Below are positions 52,804-60,821 of a DNA stretch of 64,000 nucleotides, in pieces. The stretch comes from Rhizobium sp. RM. GTDB lineage: Bacteria > Pseudomonadota > Alphaproteobacteria > Rhizobiales > Rhizobiaceae. The position numbers and the translations under genes were made by a program. The notes beneath the pieces were generated by a model that did not search any database, was not told the origin of the DNA, and saw nothing but the letters and a program-made list of their open reading frames with translations. The stretch lies in the NCBI RefSeq assembly GCF_013390595.1, contig NZ_JACAWV010000023.1, forward strand, positions 310,001 through 374,000. Direction: 5' to 3'. Each line of letters begins with the position of its first letter. Position 1 is the first letter of the stretch.

Positions 52804-54009
52804 TTATGCCGGAACCGCCGTGAGGCGCTGCTCGATCAGACGCGCAAACAATGTGGCCCCCACCGGCAAGATCGCGTCGTCGACAATGAAACCTGGGTTA
52901 TGCGCAGGAACGTTTCCCGCATGACCAAGCGTGAAAAAGGCACCAGGAGCGTGCTTCAGGAAGTCTGCGAAGTCCTCGCTGCCCATGAAGCGACCAGGCT
53001 CGGTCGAAACCCTTGCGTCGCCCAGGACATCGCGTGCGACCTCCGCAACGATATCGACAGACGCGTCGTCGTTGGTGAGGACCGAGAAAATGTCTCTGAT
53101 ATCGACGTCCGCTGTCAGGCCGTGGGCGGCAGCAACATGTTCCGAAATCGTTGCGATCCGCTCGCGGATCGTCGCGCGAACTTGATCGGAAAACGCCCTC
53201 ACCGTTCCGGCAATCGACGCCGTTTCTGGGATGACGTTGTAGGCCGAACCGGCCTCAATTCGAGTGATCGATAGGACCGCTGGATCAATCGGCGAAACGT
53301 TGCGGCTCACGATCGTTTGCAATGACTGGATGAGTTCGCCGATTGCCGGTACCGGGTCATGGGAAACATCCGGATGTGCGGCATGTGCACCTTTGCCCTT
53401 CAGCCTAATATCGAAGAAGTCAGCACCAGCGAGAATTATGCCGGGAGAGACTTTGAGGTGGTTGGGCGCGGCATGTGAGGAGTTATGCAGTCCATAAATC
53501 TCATCGACGGGAAAGTCCTTGAACAACCCATCGGCGATCATGGCACGCGCACCGCCAAGACCTTCTTCCGCAGGCTGGAAGATGAAAACGACGGTGCCGG
53601 CGAAATCGCGAGTTTCGGCCAGATAACGCGCAGCCCCCAAAAGGATCGTCGTGTGCGCATCGTGACCGCAGCCATGAAATTTGCCGGGATAGATCGAGGC
53701 ATAGGGCAAACCCGTCTCCTCCGGCATCGGCAGGGCATCCATGTCGGCGCGCAGACCAACCGAGCGATTACCCGCATGTTTTCCACGCAAGATACCGACC
53801 ACGCCTGTTTTGCCATATCCGCGATGCACCTCGATACCCCAGGACGCAAGTTTCTCGGCGACGATCCCGGAGGTTCGAACCTCTTCAAAGCCGATTTCCG
53901 GGTGCTGATGCAGATCGTGACGGATCGACACCAGTTCGGGAATGTAGGTAACAATCCTGTCGATGACTTTCGGTGCTGGGGTGTTTGTGGGGTCTACGGC
54001 GATATTCAC
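52804..54009 (-). CDS. M20 family amidohydrolase (hippurate/IAA-amino acid hydrolase type)
   Basis: A 401-aa metal-dependent amidohydrolase. VSIRHDLHQHPEIGFEE near residue 27, then HGCGHDAHTTILLGAA with the metal-binding Cys and His residues, FQPAEEGLGGARAM, and the C-terminal GSEDFADFLKHAPGAF are diagnostic. These enzymes cleave N-acyl amino acids. In this operon it may free an amino acid or amine from a conjugated organosulfur compound before or after desulfurisation. Confidence 0.9.
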   Translation of the reverse strand: MNIAVDPTNTPAPKVIDRIVTYIPELVSIRHDLHQHPEIGFEEVRTSGIVAEKLASWGIEVHRGYGKTGVVGILRGKHAGNRSVGLRADMDALPMPEETGLPYASIYPGKFHGCGHDAHTTILLGAARYLAETRDFAGTVVFIFQPAEEGLGGARAMIADGLFKDFPVDEIYGLHNSSHAAPNHLKVSPGIILAGADFFDIRLKGKGAHAAHPDVSHDPVPAIGELIQSLQTIVSRNVSPIDPAVLSITRIEAGSAYNVIPETASIAGTVRAFSDQVRATIRERIATISEHVAAAHGLTADVDIRDIFSVLTNDDASVDIVAEVARDVLGDARVSTEPGRFMGSEDFADFLKHAPGAFFTLGHAGNVPAHNPGFIVDDAILPVGATLFARLIEQRLTAVPA

Positions 54010-54101
54010 GGCATATCCTTTGGCAATAGAAGTCCCTGCCGCTACCGGAAGGTGGCGAGTGATCAGGGACGTTTGATGGTGAAACAGAGGTGGCGAAGGC
54101 G

Positions 54102-55271
54102 TCAGAGCCTTAAGCCGGCCTCTTTCATCAGTGGCAGGATCCGGTCGGCGAAATATTCGAGGTCTTCCCGGAAATCGTAGAAATTGAGCTGAACGCCGTC
54201 GATCCCCGCTTTCTTGAGGCCAATCAACTGTTCAACGACCTGTTCAGGCGAACCGATAATCTCGATATTGCCGCCGAGATTGCGTCCCTGCTTGTGGCGC
54301 GCATCGCCACGTCCCCGCCAGGCATGCGCATCGCTCTCATAATTGTTGGTAGCAAAAGCACGTGTACCCGGCTGTGGCTTTCCTGCCTCGATGGCGTCAG
54401 CATACGCAAAGGCTTCAGCTTCAGTATCACGGCTGACAATTATCGGATTGATGAGTGTCTTGACCTGACGGCCATGTGCGATTGCACGGTTTTTAACATT
54501 GGCGACATGGGCCGGGAGTGTTTCCAATGCACTATCGATGTGCGCGCCACCAGGCGATGTCACGAAAACCAGGTCGGAATGACGTGCGGCAAAGTCAATC
54601 CCGGCAGGCGAACCCGTCGCGGTTACCAGAGGTGGACGACCAAAGGACGGCTTTGGTGTGATCCAGCCGTTGTTGACCGCCCAGGGATTGAGCTTTCCTT
54701 CGTAGGAGTAGTTTTCGGTTTCACCCCACAATCGGTGCAGCACATCAAACAGTTCACCCGCCATGTCGTAACGTTTGTCGTGTTCGATCCTTTGCCAACC
54801 AAACATCTCATGCTCGATGGCCCGGTGCCCGGTGACGATATTAATGCCCCAACGGCCATTGGCGATGTGATCCAGTGTCGCCCCGTATTTGGCGAGATGG
54901 AGGGGATGCAAGGGGCCATAAAGGACGTGGATGGTCGAAATTAGCAGGATGCTTTTCGTAACCGCCGCCATAGCACCAAGCGCGATAAAACTGTCGAGGG
55001 AGGAATCACCGTCATAGCCGCCCTTCGGCAGCCATTGCGTGCGACTGAAGGCGATTTCGAAACCCAGCTCCTCAGCGCGTTTGACCAGCTCGACATTGTA
55101 ATCGAATGTCCAGCTATTGCTCGTTGGCAGGCTGGAAAAGTTGATATCCTGCAAATTGAGAAAGAGCCCGAGCATCAACGGCTGTTGTGCAGCACGGCTT
55201 AACGGGCTTTCCTCAAAATCGAACGGTGCCTTCAATTCGAGTGTATCGCTGACCGGCGCTGTCAGTGCCAT
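54102..55271 (-). CDS. SsuD/SfnG-like FMNH2-dependent monooxygenase
   Basis: A 389-aa luciferase-fold enzyme. WTFDYNVELVKRAEELGFE, GRWGINIVTGHRAIEHEMFG, WITPKPSFGRPPLVTATGS, and the C-terminal VQLNFYDFREDLEYFADRIL resemble dimethylsulfone monooxygenase SfnG and related sulfur or pyrimidine (RutA) monooxygenases. It needs reduced FMN, probably from the reductase at 30268. Its ATG overlaps the NmrA-like gene by 10 bases. An alkyl or aryl sulfone or sulfonate is a likely substrate. Confidence 0.85.
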   Translation of the reverse strand: MALTAPVSDTLELKAPFDFEESPLSRAAQQPLMLGLFLNLQDINFSSLPTSNSWTFDYNVELVKRAEELGFEIAFSRTQWLPKGGYDGDSSLDSFIALGAMAAVTKSILLISTIHVLYGPLHPLHLAKYGATLDHIANGRWGINIVTGHRAIEHEMFGWQRIEHDKRYDMAGELFDVLHRLWGETENYSYEGKLNPWAVNNGWITPKPSFGRPPLVTATGSPAGIDFAARHSDLVFVTSPGGAHIDSALETLPAHVANVKNRAIAHGRQVKTLINPIIVSRDTEAEAFAYADAIEAGKPQPGTRAFATNNYESDAHAWRGRGDARHKQGRNLGGNIEIIGSPEQVVEQLIGLKKAGIDGVQLNFYDFREDLEYFADRILPLMKEAGLRL

Positions 55272-56158
55272 GATTTTTCTCCCTTCGGATTATGTGTAGG
55301 AATGTCGGCGCCTGCCAGGCGCGCGCTGAGGTAAGCGTCCACGGTGCGTGGTTCGCGGCCGGTGATCCGACGAACGTCATCACTCAACGAGGACGCCAAA
55401 CCTTCCGCGATCAGCACGCCGAACTCACCAACTGCCTTTTGCTCAAAGGCGCCAGGATGTAATGGCAGCGCGGTGCGAACGGTCTGAGACACGCCGATCG
55501 GGCGATGCAAGATACGCGCGGCAATCCGCCCGATTTCGAGTGCTGTCAGCGCTTTGCCACCCGTCAGGACAAAGGCACCGTTCAACGGTGTCTCTTTCGT
55601 CAATGCCGCAACGGAAACATCCGCGATATCATCCGCATCGATGTAGGAGACGGCGGCACCGGAGTAACGGTCAGGCAAATCCTCCCGGCTGAGAATTGCC
55701 GCGATTGTGGGCTCAAGTGCGACCTGCATCCACGCATTGGGTCTCAGGATCGTGTGTGCGACACCGCTTTCAGCCAGATGGGCTTCCACCAAGGCGTGAG
55801 CCGATCCGGAAACCGAGCGATCTGCATTTCGTATCGTCCAGTCCGAACCGGATACCTTGACGATACGCTCGATCCCGGCAGAAGCTGCAGCATCAACTGC
55901 CGCGTTTTGATGTGATGCCAGCGCTTCGCTGATCGGCGACAGCAGAAAGAGTGCATCGATATCAACCAATGCCTCTTTCAAGCTGGGTGGATCCGCAAAG
56001 TCACCTTGAGCGACCTCCACAGCATCTCGCCACAAGCGACGCGCCTCCTCTGGTCTGCGCGTCAGAATGCGCACCTCGGAATTCTTTTTCAGAAGGCGCT
56101 CGACGACAAGTTTTCCGAGTTTGCCTGTCGCTCCTGTGACGAGAATTCTCCGAGCCAT
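55262..56158 (-). CDS. NmrA-like NAD(P)-binding oxidoreductase
   Basis: A 298-aa atypical short-chain dehydrogenase. MARRILVTGATGKLGKLVVE carries the GATGxxG nucleotide motif at residues 8-14. The middle has LFLLSPISEAL and VKVSGSDW, usual for NmrA/quinone reductase QOR2-type proteins, which may be reductases or redox sensors. The ATG at 56158 follows GAGG; a GTG four codons earlier is less likely. It lies 8 bases after the DszB-like 2 stop. Confidence 0.85.
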   Translation of the reverse strand: MARRILVTGATGKLGKLVVERLLKKNSEVRILTRRPEEARRLWRDAVEVAQGDFADPPSLKEALVDIDALFLLSPISEALASHQNAAVDAAASAGIERIVKVSGSDWTIRNADRSVSGSAHALVEAHLAESGVAHTILRPNAWMQVALEPTIAAILSREDLPDRYSGAAVSYIDADDIADVSVAALTKETPLNGAFVLTGGKALTALEIGRIAARILHRPIGVSQTVRTALPLHPGAFEQKAVGEFGVLIAEGLASSLSDDVRRITGREPRTVDAYLSARLAGADIPTHNPKGEKSWH

Positions 56159-56166
56159 GTCCGACC

Positions 56167-57219
56167 TCACAAATCGCGGGACTGATGTGCCGCCAAGGGG
56201 CGTGCATCAACCCAATCAAGAACGTCGAAATCCGCAGATATGAAGTGCCACTCCAACAGGAAGTCCTTGAAGTGCACGATCGCTTCTACCTCTGCCGGAT
56301 CGAGAGTGAGGCCAAGGTTTTGACTGACATTCGGACCATTGGCGGCGAGCACCGCATCCTCGCTTACGCCAATTTCACGCGCGATAAACCTGACGGCGTC
56401 GCCGGGATTTTCTTTCGCCCAGCCGGAGACCCGCTGCACCGTCGCGACCAATTCCGTTACGAGGTCCGGACGTTCATTTGCAAAAGTCGCGTCGACCGTG
56501 AGTGGTCGCGGCGTGCCGTTGTTGATGCGAATTTTCGGGTCAGGGTGAAATCCCGTCGACACGACAACAACAGCACCGATGAGGTTGGCGACCGTTATCC
56601 CCTCCGCACCCTTGACGAAAAACGCATCAATGTCACCGCGATGCAGAGCTGCAATTTCCTCCCCATAGGGAAAACGCCTTTTCAGCCCAAGAAACCGCTC
56701 GTCATCTGGACGGAGCAAGACCGACTCGTTTGCAACGAGGTCGACAAGCTCGACGTCGCTCGTTCTCAGCCCGGAAATCGTCAGCGCTGAAACAATGCCC
56801 TTTAACGATGTCGCGCGCTGAAAATCGATTGTCTCGTTCGGCCTTCTGGGAAGCCCAACACGCCGCCCCTTCAGATCCGCGCCATTGCGGATACCGCTCG
56901 CGGGCAATGCGATAACAGCCTGAAACTCGTCTGTTCTTGTCAGACCGATCAGGCGTGTCTGACGACCACCCGATCGCGCCCATATTGGTGGAATGCTACC
57001 CCCCTGCCGAAACGACCACTCCAGACTGTGATCAAAATGGCTTTGGCGGATGGAAGGGTCTGCCGCATCGCGTATTGAGGAGACATGGATGGCGTGGTGA
57101 GCGAAGTTTTCCGCGACCCAACCAAGTTGAACGGCGATCGACAACGGCGTCGGCGCAGGACAGCGTGTATACCAGATTGTCTCCGGTTGGAGAGTTTTGC
57201 GTAGTGCCGCCTCGACCAT
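56167..57219 (-). CDS. DszB-like desulfinase family protein, copy 2
   Basis: A 350-aa paralogue of the protein at 37204-38235. The DszB catalytic residues are matched by Cys20 (YTRCPAPTP), His61 and Arg71, with GG at 73-74, in the same spacing as in copy 1. There is no signal peptide. It is the first gene of an operon that also encodes an SsuD/SfnG-like monooxygenase, an M20 hydrolase and SBP 3, ended by a terminator. It probably cleaves a sulfinate made by the monooxygenase. An SsuA-like transport role cannot be excluded by sequence alone. Confidence 0.78.
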   Translation of the reverse strand: MVEAALRKTLQPETIWYTRCPAPTPLSIAVQLGWVAENFAHHAIHVSSIRDAADPSIRQSHFDHSLEWSFRQGGSIPPIWARSGGRQTRLIGLTRTDEFQAVIALPASGIRNGADLKGRRVGLPRRPNETIDFQRATSLKGIVSALTISGLRTSDVELVDLVANESVLLRPDDERFLGLKRRFPYGEEIAALHRGDIDAFFVKGAEGITVANLIGAVVVVSTGFHPDPKIRINNGTPRPLTVDATFANERPDLVTELVATVQRVSGWAKENPGDAVRFIAREIGVSEDAVLAANGPNVSQNLGLTLDPAEVEAIVHFKDFLLEWHFISADFDVLDWVDARPLAAHQSRDL

Positions 57220-57516
57220 GTCATATCCTCAGTGATGATCATGCGCGATAGGCTATAGGCTTAAAAATATTTTCTATAGATAAAGTGTACTATTTAAATT
57301 GCCCACTGGAGAATTCGGTTCCGCATAGATGGCGCTTAGCGTCGTAATCCCGGATCAGCTTCTCGTGTGGAGCATGTGACTGCGTGCAACTGGGACTGAA
57401 AGAACGGTTGTATATTGTTTCCACGATTATATTCAGTATACCATTGGTATGTTTTATTCGCAGAGCGATCAAATTGCTCCAGACGCAAGTCCCGTCCGTT
57501 CCAGAAGGAGACCACC
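57220..57516. promoter_or_regulatory. Divergent intergenic region with dyads
   Basis: This AT-rich gap serves the DszB-like operon (minus) and the DapA-like gene (plus). Two CTATAG palindromes sit 21 bases apart (57253-57258 and 57274-57279), close to the DszB-like start. ATACCA-T-TGGTAT (57438-57450) is a dyad resembling GntR/FadR operators, nearer the DapA-like gene, whose neighbours include two GntR genes. No protein-coding signal was accepted here. Confidence 0.45.
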
Positions 57517-58443
57517 GTGCCATTGATTTCTACGGAGACGAAGGGTGTCTTCGTCATCGCTGTAACGCCCTTTCACGAAGACGGCGCTCTCGATCACGAA
57601 AGCATCGATCGCATGGTCGACTTTTATTACGAGAAAGGTGCCGATGGCCTGACAATCTTGGGCATGATGGGTGAAGCACCCAAGCTGACACAGGCCGAAT
57701 CCATCGAAATAACCCGGCGCACCCTGAAACGTTCACCAGGCAAAGCGGTCGTTGTCGGCGTATCAGCTCCGGGTCTGGCTGCTATCGGTGAACTGACCAA
57801 GGCTGTTATGGATATGGGGGCAGCGGGCGTCATGGTAGCGCCGCCATCAAACCTGCGAACCGACGAACAGATCATTACCTATTACCGTAATGTCGTTGAA
57901 ACCGTCGGCACTGAAGTCCCTCTCGTCCTGCAGGACTTTCCGCTATCGACAGGCGTTCAGATATCCTCAAAAACACTCGGCGTTATTTTTGAAAACCACC
58001 CCAGCATCGTCATGCTGAAACACGAAGACTGGCCGGGTCTGCAAAAAATAACAGATCTGCGTGAGGCCGAAGCCAGAGGGCGCCGCCGTATCTCGATACT
58101 CTGCGGCAACGCCGGCGTCTTCTTGCCGGAAGAAATGCAACGCGGCGCTGACGGTGCGATGACAGGTTTCGCCTACCCGGAGATGATGGTCGATGTCGTG
58201 CGGCTCAGCAACGAGGGCAATCATGACGCCGCACAGGATATGTTCGATGCCTATCTGCCGTTGATGCGCTACGAACAACAACCGGGCATGGGACTGGCGA
58301 TCCGCAAATATGTGCTCGCACAACGTGGTGCGATTGCTAATGCTGCACAACGTCGTCCTGGAGCGGCCCTCAGCCCACGCGCGGCTAACGAAGTTGACCG
58401 GCTGATTGACCGCCAGACCCGTAGGCTTGCCAAGCTTGCCTGA
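57517..58443 (+). CDS. DapA/NAL superfamily lyase (dihydrodipicolinate synthase-like)
   Basis: A 308-aa class I aldolase-fold protein. The Schiff-base lysine is Lys168 in VMLKHEDW. The usual GTTGE motif is GMMGE (49-53), and the catalytic Tyr of true DapA (in LYNVP) is replaced in LQDFP by Gln139, so it is probably not a lysine-biosynthesis enzyme. The start is GTG at 57517 with AAGGAG seven bases upstream. It converges on the GntR/carbamoylase operon and likely cleaves or makes a 2-keto acid in the same catabolic route. Confidence 0.87.
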   Translation: MPLISTETKGVFVIAVTPFHEDGALDHESIDRMVDFYYEKGADGLTILGMMGEAPKLTQAESIEITRRTLKRSPGKAVVVGVSAPGLAAIGELTKAVMDMGAAGVMVAPPSNLRTDEQIITYYRNVVETVGTEVPLVLQDFPLSTGVQISSKTLGVIFENHPSIVMLKHEDWPGLQKITDLREAEARGRRRISILCGNAGVFLPEEMQRGADGAMTGFAYPEMMVDVVRLSNEGNHDAAQDMFDAYLPLMRYEQQPGMGLAIRKYVLAQRGAIANAAQRRPGAALSPRAANEVDRLIDRQTRRLAKLA

Positions 58444-58458
58444 TTGGCACGAAAGAGG

Positions 58459-58509
58459 GATGAAGAGATAGGCGATGTCTCAACACCACCTATCTCCGCC
58501 ATCTTCATC
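58459..58509. terminator. Bidirectional terminator-like hairpin
   Basis: GAGATAGG (58465-58472) pairs with CCTATCTC (58489-58496), and flanking GATGAA and TTCATC extend the stem. It fills the short gap between the convergent DapA-like and VOC genes. Confidence 0.6.
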
Positions 58510-58923
58510 TCATTGAGCAAATACGCCGTCGAAGTCCTTGAAACCCTTGACCTCGATCGGATTGCCGCTCGGATCAAAAAAGAACATCGTGCGCTGTTCG
58601 CCGGGTTCTCCTTCGAACCGCACGACAGGCGGTATGTCAAAGGCAATACCGGCATCTTCGAGGCGTTTTGCCAAAGCAAACCAGTCATCAAGGCGCAAAA
58701 TGACACCGAGATGCGGCATCATCACCATATGGTCCCCAACCTTGCCGGTCCGCGTCACTTCGAATGGCTTTCCGAGATGAAGCGAAATTTGATGACCAAA
58801 GAAATCGAAATCAACCCAGGTGTCGGTGGAGCGGCCTTCCTCACAACCCAGCACATCACCATAGAAGCGGCGAGAAGCATCAAGGTCGGTGACGTGATAG
58901 GCAAGATGGAACAATGAACGCAT
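58510..58923 (-). CDS. VOC (glyoxalase/extradiol) family protein
   Basis: A 137-aa vicinal oxygen chelate protein with FHLAYHVTDLDASRRFYGDVLG at the start, HQISLHLG in the middle and FFFDPSGNPIEVKGF near the end, the three places where metal ligands (His, His, Glu) normally lie. It is the last gene of the minus-strand catabolic operon. Its reaction is unknown; isomerase, lyase or dioxygenase activity occur in the family. Confidence 0.85.
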   Translation of the reverse strand: MRSLFHLAYHVTDLDASRRFYGDVLGCEEGRSTDTWVDFDFFGHQISLHLGKPFEVTRTGKVGDHMVMMPHLGVILRLDDWFALAKRLEDAGIAFDIPPVVRFEGEPGEQRTMFFFDPSGNPIEVKGFKDFDGVFAQ

Positions 58924-58967
58924 GGCTGTCTTCCTTTGGAGGGTAAAATCAATCCGGACCTGCCGGA

Positions 58968-60176
58968 TTATCGGATGCTCATATCGCGCGGCAGGCTGGA
59001 AAGAGGCTCTATGCCATTGTCTGTCACGATGACCGTTTCGGATGCGCCAACGGTCCAGACGCCGTAACTGCGCAATGTGGCTGGGAGGTGAAAGACCATT
59101 CCGGGTTCGATCAAACGCTCAACGCCAGAAAAAAGACTAAGCAGAGCGCCCTCGCCCCAATCAGGTGCAAACGCAATGCCCATGGAGTACCCGATGCGCT
59201 TGCGAAACGCAGCTTTGTAGCCGGCCTCATCGATGATCTTTTGCGCCGCCTCGTGTGGCACGGAGCACGCGACGCCTGGACGCATGACCGACAATGCAGC
59301 ATCCAGCGCTCTCAGGGCGCAATCCATCATCCGCCTCGCCTCGTCAGGCGGGTTACCGATCCACGCACAGCGCATCAGCGCGGCGTGATACCGTGCATGG
59401 CTCCCAGCGAGCTCGAGAAAGATGGGATCGCCATCTTCGAGCTTTCGCCGCCTCCACGTCATGTGTGGAAGTCCGCTGCGATAACCGGACGAAACCAGGG
59501 GCTCCATCGCCATCGTTTCGGAGCCTGCGAGTGTTGCTGCTTCCAGCATCGCTGCCGCAACGGCATTTTCATCCGATCCGAGGCTGCAACACGACAATCC
59601 GGCCATCAACCCCTTTTCCGCATATTTCGCGGCTGTCCGGATGGCCTGCAATTCGGCAGATGACTTGATGATGCGCAACGGTGGCAAGACAGCCGACCCA
59701 TCCTCGATTGCGGCAAATCCCGCTTTCTTTGCAATGTCTGCAGCGAACCGCGGCGAGACGAACCAACCGTCCAGCTCCATCGCCAGACGACTTGCACCAA
59801 TGCCACGAAGCACGCGCGAAAGAGCCTCTGCCGGGTCCTCACCGTCCTGGTAGCTGACGATATCGTCGAGCCAGGTGTTGGCGACGGCACCGGGCATTTC
59901 AAGTTGCCGGACGAGCAGCACCGGCGGCCCGCCTGTCGGCATAATGAAGGCTTGAAACGCAAAATATCCGGCAGTCTGACGACCCGTCAGCCAGTAGATA
60001 TTCTCAGGGCTCGTGACAACAAGGGCGTCAAATCCGGCCTTGTCGATCGCAGCACGCGCCCGTTTCTGCCGCTCAGCGAACTCCGCCGCAGGAAATGCGG
60101 CCTCGCAGCCCTGAAAACCTTTATATTCATGCACTGTCGTCATCGATCCAGGATTGTCCTGCGCCATCTGCCTCAT
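58968..60176 (-). CDS. M24 family creatinase/DoeA-like hydrolase
   Basis: A 402-aa pita-bread-fold protein. The N-terminal creatinase domain includes PENIYWLTG and the C-terminal domain includes LELAGSHARYHAALMR. The metal ligands of M24 aminopeptidases are not kept: the Asp-Asp pair is replaced by Glu and Ala, and the HGIG histidine is missing in IGYSMGIAFAPDWGE. It thus resembles creatinase or ectoine hydrolase (DoeA), which open C-N bonds without metal. ATG at 60176 overlaps the GntR stop by four bases; later ATGs at 60167 and 60143 are possible. It likely hydrolyses a small cyclic or ureido amide. Confidence 0.83.
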   Translation of the reverse strand: MRQMAQDNPGSMTTVHEYKGFQGCEAAFPAAEFAERQKRARAAIDKAGFDALVVTSPENIYWLTGRQTAGYFAFQAFIMPTGGPPVLLVRQLEMPGAVANTWLDDIVSYQDGEDPAEALSRVLRGIGASRLAMELDGWFVSPRFAADIAKKAGFAAIEDGSAVLPPLRIIKSSAELQAIRTAAKYAEKGLMAGLSCCSLGSDENAVAAAMLEAATLAGSETMAMEPLVSSGYRSGLPHMTWRRRKLEDGDPIFLELAGSHARYHAALMRCAWIGNPPDEARRMMDCALRALDAALSVMRPGVACSVPHEAAQKIIDEAGYKAAFRKRIGYSMGIAFAPDWGEGALLSLFSGVERLIEPGMVFHLPATLRSYGVWTVGASETVIVTDNGIEPLSSLPRDMSIR

Positions 60177-60811
60177 GGTCGGGAAAGCCACCCGAGAAAA
60201 CGGTTCTTGGCACTGTCGAAATGCGCCTCCATGGCAGCGGCTGCCCGGGGGGCGTCACGCTCCTCGATTGCGTCGATCACGGCAATATGCTCCCGGGCCT
60301 GATCAGCAAAACGATCATGGGTTCGGGTAATGGTACAGCGCCGTGCAATGCTGCGCAGTTCGTTCAACATCCCGGGAAGAAGTGCGAGGCCCGCGGCATC
60401 TGCCACAGCCTCATGAAACCGGTCGTCATCCATCCAGAAATTGTCGAATGCAGTGTCCTTGCCGTCGGCATAATCCTGCATGACCACACGCGAGGTGTTC
60501 AAAGCGTCAGTGAACGGACGTTCTGCCGCACGCGCAGCGGCCGCTGCTTCCAGAAGCCGTCGGATCTGGATGATCTCGAGAAGCTGTTCCAGCGTGACAG
60601 GCCGAACCATCAAGGCGCCATTGGCCAATCTGGAGACAACTCCCTCTTTTTCAAGTCGGGAAATGGCTGCCCTGAGCGGCGTGCGGGAAATGCCGGAATC
60701 ACCTGCGAGCGTCCGCTCTGTCAAAAGGTCGCCCGCCTTGAACGTTCCTTGCAGTATGCGCTGTTTGAGATCCTTGTAGGCCTGCTGAGCCAAGGTTTCC
60801 TTTTCACTCAT
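60173..60811 (-). CDS. GntR-family regulator (FCD type), copy 1
   Basis: A 212-aa regulator. The N-terminal winged helix has LAQQAYKDLKQRIL, GDSGISRTPLRAAISRLEKEGVV; the C-terminal all-helical FCD domain contains DRFHEAVADAAG and the final REHIAVIDAIEERD with metal-binding histidines. AAGGGGG lies before the ATG at 60811. It probably represses the operon in which it lies and may bind the dyad at 57438-57450. Confidence 0.88.
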   Translation of the reverse strand: MSEKETLAQQAYKDLKQRILQGTFKAGDLLTERTLAGDSGISRTPLRAAISRLEKEGVVSRLANGALMVRPVTLEQLLEIIQIRRLLEAAAAARAAERPFTDALNTSRVVMQDYADGKDTAFDNFWMDDDRFHEAVADAAGLALLPGMLNELRSIARRCTITRTHDRFADQAREHIAVIDAIEERDAPRAAAAMEAHFDSAKNRFLGWLSRP

Positions 60812-60821
60812 GTCGCCCCCT

